NCBI GenBank assembly: GCA_945874145.1
Contig: CAMCFN010000011.1
Span: forward strand, 19,754-83,753
Direction of reading: 5' to 3'
DNA: 64,000 bases
Source of the DNA: Akkermansia muciniphila
GTDB taxonomy: Bacteria > Verrucomicrobiota > Verrucomicrobiia > Limisphaerales > SXTU01
Shown here: one piece after another, positions 42,039 to 50,739 of the stretch
How the letters are laid out: each line of letters starts with the position of its first letter
How positions within the stretch are numbered: position 1 is the stretch's first letter
Program-made: the position numbers and the translations under genes
Notes under the pieces: generated by a model
The model's database searches: none
Told to the model about the DNA's origin: nothing
The model's input: only the letters and a program-made list of their open reading frames with translations

Positions 42039-42422
42039 TCAGGCCTTGGCCAGCGTGGCGGCGGGCTTGGCCGCAAGGGCGGTCTTCGCGGCACTAATCA
42101 GCTCGCCAAACGCGGTGGCGTCGGTGGCGGCAAGGTCGGAGAGCACCTTGCGGTCGAGGCCGATCTTGGCGGCCTTAAGGCCCTCCATGAAGCGGCTGTA
42201 GGTGAGGCCGGCGGCACGGGTGGCGGCGTTGATGCGCACCTGCCAGAGGCGGCGGTAGATGCGCTTTTTGGTCTTGCGGTCGCGGTAGGCGTATTGCCGG
42301 CCGTGGTCAACTGCGTCGGCGGCGTAGCGATACAGCTTGGAGCGCTTCAGGCGGTAGCCCTTGGCGGCGGTTAAGACTTTTTTACGGCGTTTACGGGAAG
42401 CGGGGGCGTTAGTTACGCGCAT
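42039..42422 (-). CDS. rplT: 50S ribosomal protein L20
   Basis: This 127-residue protein has the L20 pattern MRVTNAPASRKRRKKVLTAAKGYRLKRSKLY split across its basic N-terminal extension, then RRLWQVRINAATRAAGLTYSRFM near 78. L20 nucleates 50S assembly and often represses its own operon. It lies 41 bases after rpmI. The C-terminal AAKPAATLAKA tail is a common extension. Confidence 0.97.
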   Translation of the reverse strand: MRVTNAPASRKRRKKVLTAAKGYRLKRSKLYRYAADAVDHGRQYAYRDRKTKKRIYRRLWQVRINAATRAAGLTYSRFMEGLKAAKIGLDRKVLSDLAATDATAFGELISAAKTALAAKPAATLAKA

Positions 42423-42463
42423 GGGTCAGGGAGGGTTAAAAGTTATGGGAAAGCTAAAGAGTC

Positions 42464-42673
42464 TCAGTGGCTAGTCGGCAGGTTGGCCTTGATGCGATGT
42501 TCGTCGGTCTTGGAGACGAGGGCGCGCTTGCCCAAGCCACGGCGGCGGCTGGCGCTCTTGCCACTCAACAGATGGCGACGGCCAGCGCGGGAACGGAGCA
42601 CCTTGCCGGTGCCCGTAATCTTAAACCGCTTGGCGACGGATTTCTTGGTCTTGATGCCTTTGGGACGACGCAT
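42464..42673 (-). CDS. rpmI: 50S ribosomal protein L35
   Basis: This 69-residue basic protein, MRRPKGIKTKKSVAKRFKIT then GTGKVLRSRAGRRHLLSGKS, is typical of L35. It starts the rpmI-rplT-pheS order. The infC gene that usually precedes rpmI is absent; the next upstream gene is an MFS transporter 160 bases away. No leader structure was identified with confidence. Confidence 0.96.
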   Translation of the reverse strand: MRRPKGIKTKKSVAKRFKITGTGKVLRSRAGRRHLLSGKSASRRRGLGKRALVSKTDEHRIKANLPTSH

Positions 42674-42833
42674 AATATCAACTCGTTCTTAAAAAAGAGG
42701 GCGCACTGTAGGCAATGGCCCGGGGCGGTGCAAGGGGTAATTTCGCCGCATGGACGCATTGATGTCACCGAGTCGCAGCCGGGCTTTTCAGCAGGCAGGC
42801 TGGCTGGGCAGGTAAGGCTCTGCGGCTTTAACC

Positions 42834-44129
42834 TTACCTCTCCAAGGGAGTCACTGGATCGATGAACAGCCACGCGATGGCACCGATCAGGTAAATGCCG
42901 GCCGCAACGAGAAAACAGGTCACCCAACTCTCAAACGAAGGCTTGGCGTCCGCCGCTGATTTGCCCGCGTCGAGGATCAACCCCACGACGAAGGGGCCCA
43001 CCGCACCCCCGAGGTTGCCCATCATGTTCATGCTACCGGAGAGCGCACCGGCATGGCGTCCGCCAACATCCATGCAGGCTCCCCAGCCGCTGGCCATCGC
43101 CAGGTCATTGGAGAAGCTGGCCATGCCCAGCGCGACTATCGCCCAGACTGGATCGCCCAAGCGCGTGGCCACGACCAGCATTCCGCCCGCCGCCACCAAG
43201 CCCGCGCAGGCCACCAACCGCCGCGCCCAAATCACGCTGCCCCAGGATTCGGCAAACCGCTTTGCCAGCCAACCACCCACAAAGCATCCGATGCCGCCGA
43301 AGAATAGCGGCAGGCCCGCGAGCAATGCACTTTTCTCCAGCGAGACAGACCGCGCCTCGCGGAGATAGGTGGGCAGCCAGGTGATGTAAAAATACCAGCC
43401 GTAGCTCATGCAGAAGTATTGGAGCCAGAGCAGCCAGACGGTGGGACTGGCTACGAGCTTGGCCCACGGCATCGAGCCATGCCCGGGGGCGTTGATCTCC
43501 GCGCCATCCATGAGCGCCAGCTCGGCGGCATTCACAGATGGATGCTCGCTGGGCTTGTCCCGGAACCACCGGTAAAATGCCACCGCCCAAATAACGCCCA
43601 GCAGGCCAAAGAGCACAAAGGCCACCCGCCAGCTCACCACGGTCAGCACCGCCGCCACGAGCAAGGGCGTGAAAGCCCCGCCCCAACGCGCGCTCAACCA
43701 CAGGATGCCCTGTGCCCGCACCCGTTCGCGCGAGGGCAGCCAGATGGTGAAGATCTTGGTGACGTTCGGAAAACAGCCGGCTTCTCCCACTCCGAAAAGG
43801 AACCGGCAGGCGAGCATCGAGGTGTAGCTCCACGCCGCCCCCGTGGCGGCGGTGAACACGGACCACATCGCCACCACCTTCATCAGCACGCTGCGCGGAC
43901 CGAAGCGGTCCCCCAGCCAGCCACCGGGAATTTCAAATAGTGCGTAGGCCAGGGTGAACACAGAAAAGACCGCGCCCATCTGTAGTTCGGAGAGGCCGAG
44001 ATCCTTCCGGATCTCCGGTGCGGCTTGGGAAATGCACACCCGATCAATGTAAGTGATGATGGCGAGGATAATCACAAACGCCATCATGACGTGCCGGGCG
44101 CGGCTGGGCGGAGGAAGCGGGGCTGACAT
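42834..44129 (-). CDS. MFS transporter, anion:cation symporter (ACS) type
   Basis: This is a 431-residue protein from the ATG at 44129 (a further in-frame ATG at 44177 is possible). It has twelve hydrophobic segments. The first helix ends IDRVCISQAAPEI, and GGWLGDRFGPRSVL near 70 is the MFS motif A. The pattern FSVFTLAYALFEIPGGWL and GEAGCFPNVTKI match ACS family members that carry hexuronates, glucarate or other organic acids. The substrate is not predictable. It is upstream of rpmI on the same strand but probably a separate unit. Confidence 0.85.
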   Translation of the reverse strand: MSAPLPPPSRARHVMMAFVIILAIITYIDRVCISQAAPEIRKDLGLSELQMGAVFSVFTLAYALFEIPGGWLGDRFGPRSVLMKVVAMWSVFTAATGAAWSYTSMLACRFLFGVGEAGCFPNVTKIFTIWLPSRERVRAQGILWLSARWGGAFTPLLVAAVLTVVSWRVAFVLFGLLGVIWAVAFYRWFRDKPSEHPSVNAAELALMDGAEINAPGHGSMPWAKLVASPTVWLLWLQYFCMSYGWYFYITWLPTYLREARSVSLEKSALLAGLPLFFGGIGCFVGGWLAKRFAESWGSVIWARRLVACAGLVAAGGMLVVATRLGDPVWAIVALGMASFSNDLAMASGWGACMDVGGRHAGALSGSMNMMGNLGGAVGPFVVGLILDAGKSAADAKPSFESWVTCFLVAAGIYLIGAIAWLFIDPVTPLER

Positions 44130-44240
44130 GCCCGGAGTTAAGCCGTTGGGTGGTCTGGGCGCAAAGGGGGAATCCACTTCGCGGCAAAGAAAACCCGGAC
44201 CACAGGCGGGCTCCGGAAAGGCACGTGGGGCTGTCCCCGG

Positions 44241-45500
44241 CTAATCGAGCCGACCAAACACCACCGGGTTACCTCCCACCGCAGCGGCCAGCTTGCCTTT
44301 TTCCACAAAGGACACCGCCGCCGTCCCGCCTTGATCCAAAGTGATCTCATACTTCTCCCCTTCCTTTTTCCAGGTGCCCGTCATCAGCGTGGGCGGAGGT
44401 GGATTGGTGCCACCGACCGGCGGCGGGGCCGTGGTGGGGCGAAAGAGCTGCGTGAGCAATTGGGCGTATGCGGCGGGGGGAGCCTGCGAACCCTTGAGAA
44501 AAACCTTCTCGTCCGGGGTGGTGATGAGCTGGTAGTCGCCCACCCGGTAGCGCAGGACGCCGCGCAACCGGTTCAACTCGGTCACGGTGGCCTTGGCATT
44601 GGCCTTGGCGAATTGCCGGGCCGTGGCGGCCACGTCGAGCTGCCATTTACCAATCATCGGCTCTTGGGCGTATTTTTCCGAGCGGCCCGTTTTCAGAAAC
44701 CCAATTAGATCTGCGAAATCCAGCTCCTGCGCCACGCGCTGCACCTCCGCGTTGCCATAGAGGATGGGCATGGAAGGATGCTTAATGATGAGGGAGACGT
44801 TGGTCTCGGCTGGCAACAGCACCGCGAAAGTCTCATTCGTGAGGACTGATTGCACCTCCCCGTTCTCGGCCAGGGAGAGAAAAAGCGGATACTCAGGCAG
44901 CCGGGTCTGCAACTCCCGGTTGTGATACAGCAGGCCCAGCAAGTCGGCGGTGTGAGTAAACTGGGGCGAGACGGATGCCACTCCGGCCGCTGCCCGGTCA
45001 AATCCCGTCCCCGTCAGATCATCGCGCAGCTTGTTTGCCATGCGCAGCCAGATGGGATTGTCGCCGGGGGACTCGATCTGCCGCGTCAGGTAACCCACGT
45101 GATAAATGTAGGCACTGCCGGCGATGAGATACACCACCGCTGCCACCAGCCCGACACACAGGCCGAGCTGTCCATCCAGCCGTTCCCAGCGCATGCGGAC
45201 GTCATCTGGGGCGCGATGTTTGTAGTAGCCGCCAATCTTGAGGTAAACCGCAACGGCGATGCTGTTGAACACCATCATGACCCCAAGAAAGACGAGCGGA
45301 GCGCCCAAGGCCCAAGCCAGCACGGGATTCTTCAGGCCCACCGCGCCCAGCCCCGACCGCACATGAACTGCCAACGGCCCAGCCAGGAACAATCCTAACA
45401 CCGCGCCCGCGCAGGAAATGCTCATGCGGATCGCCCCGACCTGCCGACCGAGCGCCCCAACAATCACGAACAGTATAACCGCAAGCATCCAAATGGTCAT
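44241..45500 (-). CDS. CvpA-like membrane protein with long C-terminal domain
   Basis: This 419-residue protein begins with four hydrophobic segments in a CvpA-like layout (WMLAVILFVIVGALGRQVGAIRM; VGLVAAVVYLIAGSAYIY). The long soluble part has no recognised domain; it includes helical stretches (FADLIGFLKTGRSEKYAQE) and a Pro-rich linker (TTAPPPVGGTNPPPP). The last 60 residues look beta-rich (TLMTGTWKKEGEKYEITLDQ) and may be a small barrel. CvpA proteins affect envelope traits, but function here is unknown. It ends 64 bases from the MFS gene. Confidence 0.65.
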   Translation of the reverse strand: MTIWMLAVILFVIVGALGRQVGAIRMSISCAGAVLGLFLAGPLAVHVRSGLGAVGLKNPVLAWALGAPLVFLGVMMVFNSIAVAVYLKIGGYYKHRAPDDVRMRWERLDGQLGLCVGLVAAVVYLIAGSAYIYHVGYLTRQIESPGDNPIWLRMANKLRDDLTGTGFDRAAAGVASVSPQFTHTADLLGLLYHNRELQTRLPEYPLFLSLAENGEVQSVLTNETFAVLLPAETNVSLIIKHPSMPILYGNAEVQRVAQELDFADLIGFLKTGRSEKYAQEPMIGKWQLDVAATARQFAKANAKATVTELNRLRGVLRYRVGDYQLITTPDEKVFLKGSQAPPAAYAQLLTQLFRPTTAPPPVGGTNPPPPTLMTGTWKKEGEKYEITLDQGGTAAVSFVEKGKLAAAVGGNPVVFGRLD

Positions 45501-45547
45501 GGCGGCGGATTATTCGCGCCCACCTTGAAAAGGCACGAAAAAATTTG

Positions 45548-45743
45548 AACCCGAACTCCGAAGCAACGGCGGCCAAGGCTTCGGGTAGCACAGGCCACCG
45601 GCCTGTGCCGAGCGGCTACCAGCCGCTCGGAACGACGGCGGGGTTTGAACTGTTTCAGGCCGTGCTGACCGAGGGTAGCCGTCTCGTCATTCCGTCGGGC
45701 TGGTAGCCCGTGCCACCCCCGTTCAACTTCGGAGTTCGGGTTG
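45548..45743. repeat. Nested palindromic element, 196 bases
   Basis: Perfect 16-base outer arms (AACCCGAACTCCGAAG at 45548-45563 and its complement at 45728-45743) enclose two perfect hairpins. These are CACAGGCC-ACC-GGCCTGTG (45589-45607) and CGAGCGGCT-ACC-AGCCGCTCG (45609-45629), both with ACC loops. GGCTGGTAGCCC at 45699 echoes the loop. There is no gene inside. The layout resembles a non-autonomous miniature element. Confidence 0.8.
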
Positions 45744-45814
45744 AACCAAGCAACGCCATGGATTTGCGCTGCCAGAGAAAGCCGGAGCTGCACACGGAGC
45801 CCGTAAAGCAGCGG

Positions 45815-46228
45815 CTATTTTTTGAACTCAGCCGGCTGCACCGGCAACGATGGAGTGTTGAACAACCCCGGCGGCGGAGCATTCGAGGCCACCAAAGCCC
45901 CTGACAGGTTGCTATCCCCCGGGGACGTCGGACTGACCGCCAGTTGCGGGCCTCCGCTCGGAGGGGAAGTCTTGGCCATCCAGACCCCGCCGACCACCAG
46001 CAGGCTGGCCACGACGGCGTAGGTCGTGGCCAAGGCGGGCTTCACGCTCAAGGCCTCCAGCCACTGCCGCCACCAAGGTTCCGGCACCAGCTCGGCTTGC
46101 GTGATCCGGGCGCGCACCTGTTCGGGAAAGTGCTCAAAGAAGCCGGGCGGCGGCAACTCGTGTCGCTTGAGCGCGAGAAGTCGTTGCAACCGCTCAAATT
46201 CGTTTGGATTGGGTTGAACCGGTTCCAT
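45815..46228 (-). CDS. Membrane-anchored protein, candidate anti-sigma factor
   Basis: This 137-residue protein has an N-terminal soluble part with NEFERLQRLLALKRHELPPP then GFFEHFPEQVRARI. A single membrane segment (LATTYAVVASLLVVGGVWMA near 67) and a Pro/Ser-rich outer tail follow. It starts 3 bases after the stop of the ECF sigma gene. That position and single-pass topology suggest the cognate anti-sigma factor, though no zinc-binding HxxxCxxC motif is present. I cannot assign a family. Confidence 0.65.
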   Translation of the reverse strand: MEPVQPNPNEFERLQRLLALKRHELPPPGFFEHFPEQVRARITQAELVPEPWWRQWLEALSVKPALATTYAVVASLLVVGGVWMAKTSPPSGGPQLAVSPTSPGDSNLSGALVASNAPPPGLFNTPSLPVQPAEFKK

Positions 46229-46231
46229 AAG

Positions 46232-46858
46232 TCACTTCAAGTAGTCCGACAAAATGCCCTGCAACTGCTGGCGGGCGTAAAACAACCGGGTGCGCACCGT
46301 GGCCGTGTTGCACTTCATCACTTGCGCGATGGCTTCGTGCGGGAGGCCTTGAATGTCATGCAGCGTGACCACGAGTCTGTGGTTTTCGGACAGCTGCACC
46401 AGCGCGTCGTTCAATTTTTCCTGCAACTCCGCCAAAGCCGCGTCCCGACGGGGGGTCTGGCGGGAAACCATGGCGACCATGTCCGGATGGTTCTCCGCCT
46501 CGGCATCGAGGTCGTTGAGGCTGAAGCGATGCTTGCTCTCCCGAAACTTGCGGGTCTTCAGGTGATTCAAGGTGCGATTGACCGCAATGCGATAAATCCA
46601 GGTGAAGAAACTGGAGTCGCCTTTGAAGGACTTGAGCGCCTGCCACGCTTTCACAAACGCCTCCTGCGCCAAATCGCTGGCATCCTCGTGGTGCGACGTC
46701 ATGTGGTAAACGACGCCGTAAATCTGCCGCTGATAGCGCCGCACCAACTCATCGAAGGCGGCGGCATCCCCCGCTTGCGCCTGACGGACCAGCGTGAGGT
46801 CGTCGGGCGGTGCGGGAGCCTCAGACGCGGCAGGAATGGCGGCGGCGGACTCGGACAT
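46232..46858 (-). CDS. ECF-type RNA polymerase sigma factor
   Basis: This 208-residue protein has sigma region 2 (FDELVRRYQRQIYGVVYHMT near 35; DLAQEAFVKAWQAL near 62; SFFTWIYRIAVNRTLNHL near 82) and region 4 (ALVQLSENHRLVVTLHDIQG and LPHEAIAQVMKCNTATVRTR near 170). Regions 1 and 3 are missing, as in extracytoplasmic-function sigmas. It starts 7 bases after the polyprenyl synthase stop and precedes a candidate anti-sigma gene. Target promoters are unknown. Confidence 0.94.
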   Translation of the reverse strand: MSESAAAIPAASEAPAPPDDLTLVRQAQAGDAAAFDELVRRYQRQIYGVVYHMTSHHEDASDLAQEAFVKAWQALKSFKGDSSFFTWIYRIAVNRTLNHLKTRKFRESKHRFSLNDLDAEAENHPDMVAMVSRQTPRRDAALAELQEKLNDALVQLSENHRLVVTLHDIQGLPHEAIAQVMKCNTATVRTRLFYARQQLQGILSDYLK

Positions 46859-46865
46859 GGTCAGC

Positions 46866-47912
46866 TCAGCCGCCCAGCGCCACCGTCTGCCGGCCTAAGA
46901 ATTCGCCCAGCGTTGCCAGCGCCTTCCGGCCTTCGCTGTCCGGCAGCTCCGCCAACCCCTTGTTCGCAGCGGCAAGATACTGGGAGATGACCCGGCGGGA
47001 TTCCTTCAGTGCGTCGTATTGCCGCAGCAAGGTCAGCACCTTCTCGATGTGATGCGGACGCCAAGCCTCCACGAGCTCCCGGAGCCGCGCTTTTTCCTCG
47101 GTCGTGGCGCGCTCCAGCACCACGATGATCGGCAGCGTGACCTTGCCGCTGGCCAGGTCCGTGCCCAGCGACTTTCCCGCGCTGGCCTCGGAACCGAAGA
47201 CATCCACGCAATCATCGTAAACCTGATACGCCGTGCCCAGCGCCATCCCGTAGTCCCGCAACCCGTTGCGCTCGGACTCCGCCGCACCGGAGAGCCACGC
47301 GCTGAGCTCGCAGGAGAGGGCGAACAATTCCGCCGTCTTCATCGCCAGCACCTTGAAATACTCCGCCCGGTTCACCGTGAAATTCAGCCGCCGGTGCGTT
47401 TGCAAAATCTCGCCCGAGCACACCGTGTTCGTCGCCGAGGCCACCGCGCGGCAAATCACCGGCGTCGGGAAACTGGCCGCCAGCTTGAGGGAATGCGCGA
47501 AGAGGCAATCGCCCACCAGCACGGAAATCTCATTGCCCCAGTTCGCTGCCAACGTGGGCCGGCGGCGGCGAATCTCCGCGGAGTCCATCACGTCGTCATG
47601 CACCAGCGTGGCCAGATGCACCATCTCGATGATCACCGCCACCGTGACATGGTCATCCGTGGTGCGGCCCGCCGCATTGGCCGCCAGCGCCACCAGCGCG
47701 GGGCGAAGCTGCTTGCCCTGATTGGTCAGCGCGTAACGGGCGTAAGCGGCGATTTCGGGGTCGAAAGCGCCCACCTGCTCCTCCAGCCGGCGGGAAACCG
47801 CATCCAGAAAGGGTTGCACCGGCTCCACGATACGTTTCCAAACCACACGGGATTCGTCGGGAGCCGCACTTGAAAGCGGGGCGGTTGCTGCCTTGCTGCC
47901 GGTTGCGAGCAT
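46866..47912 (-). CDS. Polyprenyl diphosphate synthase
   Basis: This 348-residue enzyme chain-elongates isoprenoid diphosphates. The first Asp-rich motif appears as LVHDDVMDSAEIRRRRPT near 107 and the second as YDDCVDVFGSE near 238, with GKQLRPALVALA near 68. It is a long-chain (octaprenyl/heptaprenyl-type) trans enzyme by similarity, making a quinone side chain or carrier lipid. Exact chain length cannot be read. The gene lies between mnmE and the ECF sigma gene, all on the minus strand. Confidence 0.92.
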   Translation of the reverse strand: MLATGSKAATAPLSSAAPDESRVVWKRIVEPVQPFLDAVSRRLEEQVGAFDPEIAAYARYALTNQGKQLRPALVALAANAAGRTTDDHVTVAVIIEMVHLATLVHDDVMDSAEIRRRRPTLAANWGNEISVLVGDCLFAHSLKLAASFPTPVICRAVASATNTVCSGEILQTHRRLNFTVNRAEYFKVLAMKTAELFALSCELSAWLSGAAESERNGLRDYGMALGTAYQVYDDCVDVFGSEASAGKSLGTDLASGKVTLPIIVVLERATTEEKARLRELVEAWRPHHIEKVLTLLRQYDALKESRRVISQYLAAANKGLAELPDSEGRKALATLGEFLGRQTVALGG

Positions 47913-47998
47913 TGGCCCAGAATCTAGGAGGGGGGCCTAGCCAAGTCAAACTTATGCCCAGCCCAAAGGCTGGCTCCGCCCCCACACCGCACCCCAGC

Positions 47999-49405
47999 TT
48001 ACTTCCCGATGCAGAACTGGCTGAAGATCGAATCCAGCAAATCCTCCGTCGTCGTCTTGCCCACCACCTCGCCCACCGCGTTCACCGCGATGCGCAGATC
48101 CATCGCCGCCAGCTCCAGCGTCAGGTTGTCTCGCAAGGCCGCTATAGCCCCCGTCGTGGACGACACCGCCCGTTGCAAGGCTTCTTGATGCCGGGAGTTG
48201 ATCATCACCTGCAGCATCTCCGCCCGAATCTCCCCGTCCCAAACCGCCTGCTGGATGGCGTCCTTCAACGCCTCGATGCCCGCGCCAGTGAGGCAGGAGA
48301 CGAACACCCGAGCGCCGATCTCCGACCCCGCGTGTTCTGTTGGCAGCCCGTCAGGTTCGCGCCGGGCCGGAGACCGGCGCTCCACCAAATCCGCCTTGTT
48401 CCACACCACGATGCGTTTCTTCCCGGCGAACTCCGCGAGAAACTGCTCATCCTCTGGCGACAGCGGCTCGCTCGCATCCAGCACATGCAGCACCAGCTCC
48501 GCCTTCGCCACCATCGCGCGCGTGCGGCGGATGCCTTCAATCTCAATGGCATCGCGCGAATCGCGCAGCCCTGCCGTGTCCACAAACACCACCGGAATGC
48601 CGCGCACGTTGGCCGTTTCCTCGATCGTGTCGCGCGTCGTGCCGGCGATGGGCGAGACGATGGCGCGGTCGTGCCCGAGCAGTTGGTTCAGCAACGACGA
48701 CTTCCCCGCGTTGGGCCGACCGATGATGGCCGCCCGGATGCCGCGCCGAAGAATTTGCCCCTCATCCGCCGTCCGCAGCAGCTCGTCCATGAAACCCACC
48801 GCCCGGTGCAATCGCTCAATCAACAAATCCCGCGTGTCCGGCGCGATGTCCTCGTCCGGGAAGTCAATGTGCGCCTCCACATGCGCCAGCGTGCGCATCA
48901 GATCGTCGCGGAGCTGGTGGATGCGCTGCGAAAGCTTGCCCGCGAGCTGCTCGCCCGCCGCCGTGAGCGCCAGCTCCGTGCGCGCGTGGATGACATCCGC
49001 CACCGCCTCCGCCTGCGCGAGGTCAATGCGCCCGTTCAGAAACGCCCGCTGCGTGAACTCGCCCGGCCCCGCCAGCCGCGCGCCCGCCGCGAGCAGCGCA
49101 TCGAGCACGAGCTTCGCCGGCAGCAGGCCGCCGTGGCAGGAAAGCTCCACCGTATCCTCACGCGTGAACGTGCGTGGCGCGCGCAGCACCGCCACGAGCA
49201 CCTCGTCCACGAAGCGCCCATCCCGCTCGACGCGCCCGTAGTGAATCGTGTGCGACGCGGCGACGGAGGGTTTCTGCGAACTCTTGCCGACGGGGACAAA
49301 CACCTTGTCCGCCACCAACAGCGCCTGCGGTCCGGAAACGCGGAGGACGGCCAAGCCGCCTTCTCCGAGCGGCGTGGCGATGGCGGCGATGGTGTCGGAG
49401 AGCAT
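47999..49405 (-). CDS. mnmE: tRNA modification GTPase MnmE
   Basis: This 468-residue protein starts at the ATG at 49405 (MLSDTIAAIATPLGEGGLAV). It has the folate-binding N-terminal domain, a helical domain split by the GTPase domain (GRPNAGKSSLLNQL near 224, DTAGLRD near 272, NKAD near 344) and the C-terminal FCIGK whose Cys is catalytic. With MnmG it modifies U34 of tRNAs. Two GC-rich hairpins (48310-48332, 48359-48383) are read in frame as RRSPARREPDGLPTEHAGSE just after the NKAD motif, an insertion absent from typical MnmE. Confidence 0.95.
   Translation of the reverse strand: MLSDTIAAIATPLGEGGLAVLRVSGPQALLVADKVFVPVGKSSQKPSVAASHTIHYGRVERDGRFVDEVLVAVLRAPRTFTREDTVELSCHGGLLPAKLVLDALLAAGARLAGPGEFTQRAFLNGRIDLAQAEAVADVIHARTELALTAAGEQLAGKLSQRIHQLRDDLMRTLAHVEAHIDFPDEDIAPDTRDLLIERLHRAVGFMDELLRTADEGQILRRGIRAAIIGRPNAGKSSLLNQLLGHDRAIVSPIAGTTRDTIEETANVRGIPVVFVDTAGLRDSRDAIEIEGIRRTRAMVAKAELVLHVLDASEPLSPEDEQFLAEFAGKKRIVVWNKADLVERRSPARREPDGLPTEHAGSEIGARVFVSCLTGAGIEALKDAIQQAVWDGEIRAEMLQVMINSRHQEALQRAVSSTTGAIAALRDNLTLELAAMDLRIAVNAVGEVVGKTTTEDLLDSIFSQFCIGK
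48310..48383. repeat. Pair of GC-rich hairpins inside mnmE
   Basis: AGCGCCGATCTCCGACCCCGCG (20-base core GCGCCGATCTCCGACCCCGC) and GCGCCGGGCCGGAGACCGGCGC-type arms lie 27 bases apart. Both belong to the family at 2167, 6288 and 31919. Confidence 0.6.
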
Positions 49406-49412
49406 GGGGATT

Positions 49413-49497
49413 AACGCAAGGAAGCTAGGGCGCACTGACGCAATAAAGACAGGGTAGTTTTCAGCTTTGCGGATCTGCGTTTTTACGTCTTTGCGTT
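49413..49497. repeat. Inverted-arm element upstream of mnmE
   Basis: The arms AACGCAAGG...GACGCAATAAAGAC (49413-49450) and CTTTGCGGAT...ACGTCTTTGCGTT (49465-49497) are imperfect inverted copies built on ACGCAA/TTGCGT units. They fill most of the gap between mnmE and the next gene. Confidence 0.65.
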
Positions 49498-49511
49498 GAA
49501 TCGGAAGCAGC

Positions 49512-50330
49512 TCATTTGGCGGACGTAGGGTTTGCTGCAACAACTCCGTTTGCTTCCGGTATCAGCGGAGTGCCGGCCTTGGCGAGCAACTGGTCAAATC
49601 GAGCCTTGGAACCGTCCGACACGCCGAGTTCGCGCACATTATCGCCCTGAAACACGGCGCTGAAGCGGCATTCGTAACTGATGAGCAACTCCACCTCATT
49701 CGTGCCCCGGCCCGCTCTCAGCCCGTGCCGGGGACGAAAGCACGGCTCACGCGTCCCATGCGATTCGTCCACGCTCTTGAAGAATGCCGTCACCACCTCA
49801 CGCATCTCTGTGGTGTTGGTCACTGCCACTCGTCCCAGCACGGGATACCCGCGCAGTTCGCCCGCGGCCTGAGCGGAAGACTTGAGGGCCAACGGATCGT
49901 CCGGGAGCAGAACAAACATTTCGAGTCGGTCGCATAGTTCCAAAGTTGCCCTGAGTTCCGGTGGAAGCCGGCGCGGAACAGTTCCACCCGCCAAGCTGAC
50001 GCCCACCGTCATCACGAGGTAGCACAGGGCAAGGTGGACAGTCGTCATTCCCATCGCTGCCCACGCTAGAATCATAGAGCCACTGAACCTAGGCCACTTG
50101 CGGGACAGCCAAGCCATGAGCGCAAAGATGACCACGAAGAGATAAGGAAACTTGCGAAGGTTGTGAACGAGGAGGAAACCCTCGGGAGCGCCCTTGAAGG
50201 TGTAATAGCCCATGGAGCGCTCCATGAACTTGTCCAAGCCCACAGCCAGCACCAAAGCAAAGCCCGCCAGTAGCAGCCACGGCAGCGCGGGGCGTTTGCT
50301 TGACGACAAATTGCCGGGCGTTTCGCTCAT
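49512..50330 (-). CDS. Membrane protein of unknown function
   Basis: This 272-residue protein has three or four hydrophobic segments in the first 120 residues (LPWLLLAGFALVLAVGLDKF; FPYLFVVIFALMAWLS; MILAWAAMGMTTVHLALCYLVM). A soluble domain follows with LELCDRLEMFVLLPDDPLAL and a beta-rich end (NEVELLISYECRFSAVF). I recognise no family. It starts 8 bases after an 81-residue gene and may form a two-gene unit with it. Confidence 0.65.
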   Translation of the reverse strand: MSETPGNLSSSKRPALPWLLLAGFALVLAVGLDKFMERSMGYYTFKGAPEGFLLVHNLRKFPYLFVVIFALMAWLSRKWPRFSGSMILAWAAMGMTTVHLALCYLVMTVGVSLAGGTVPRRLPPELRATLELCDRLEMFVLLPDDPLALKSSAQAAGELRGYPVLGRVAVTNTTEMREVVTAFFKSVDESHGTREPCFRPRHGLRAGRGTNEVELLISYECRFSAVFQGDNVRELGVSDGSKARFDQLLAKAGTPLIPEANGVVAANPTSAK

Positions 50331-50338
50331 GGTTCAGT

Positions 50339-50584
50339 TCACTTACGGCACGTCCCCTTCTCCGGGTCCACGCCTTCGAGCCAGAGGCGGGCCTTTTCAT
50401 AGCTCTTGCGCTGGAGGTAGTGGCGCAAGTCGTGGTTGCCGCCGGGCGGGAGCTGCGCGGCGAACGCGTCCAACCGATCGAAGATCGGCAGCAGCGGAGG
50501 TGGCGGGTTCTCGGTGCGACAGCGGGCCACGGCGGATTCGAGGTCACGCAGGGTCTGGAGAATTTGTTGCTCCGTCTCGGTCAT
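50339..50584 (-). CDS. Small helical protein of unknown function
   Basis: This 81-residue protein from the ATG at 50584, MTETEQQILQTLRDLESAVA, has a helical N-terminal half and the C-terminal NHDLRHYLQRKSYEKARLWL. An earlier in-frame ATG at 50677 would translate a heptamer array and is rejected. It is likely cytoplasmic and co-transcribed with the membrane protein that follows 8 bases later. No family was recognised. Confidence 0.6.
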   Translation of the reverse strand: MTETEQQILQTLRDLESAVARCRTENPPPPLLPIFDRLDAFAAQLPPGGNHDLRHYLQRKSYEKARLWLEGVDPEKGTCRK

Positions 50585-50623
50585 GCGGAAGGGATAGCGC
50601 GGCAGGCGGGTGAAGCCAAGCCA

Positions 50624-50700
50624 GTGTTCAGCATTCAGTAACCAGTGTTCCGTCGGCGACCGTGCGTCGTGTCCCATCTGAACACTGAATCCTGAACACT
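50624..50700. repeat. Heptamer-iterated inverted-arm element between divergent genes
   Basis: The left arm is GTGTTCA, GCATTCA, GTAACCA, GTGTTCC (50624-50651); the right arm is GAACACT, GAATCCT, GAACACT (50680-50700), its complement. It sits between the 81-residue gene and the divergent kinase-MurQ gene. Confidence 0.8.
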
Positions 50701-50739
50701 CCGCCTTGGAAACTGCGTCGCACCCGGCATACTCCTCGC

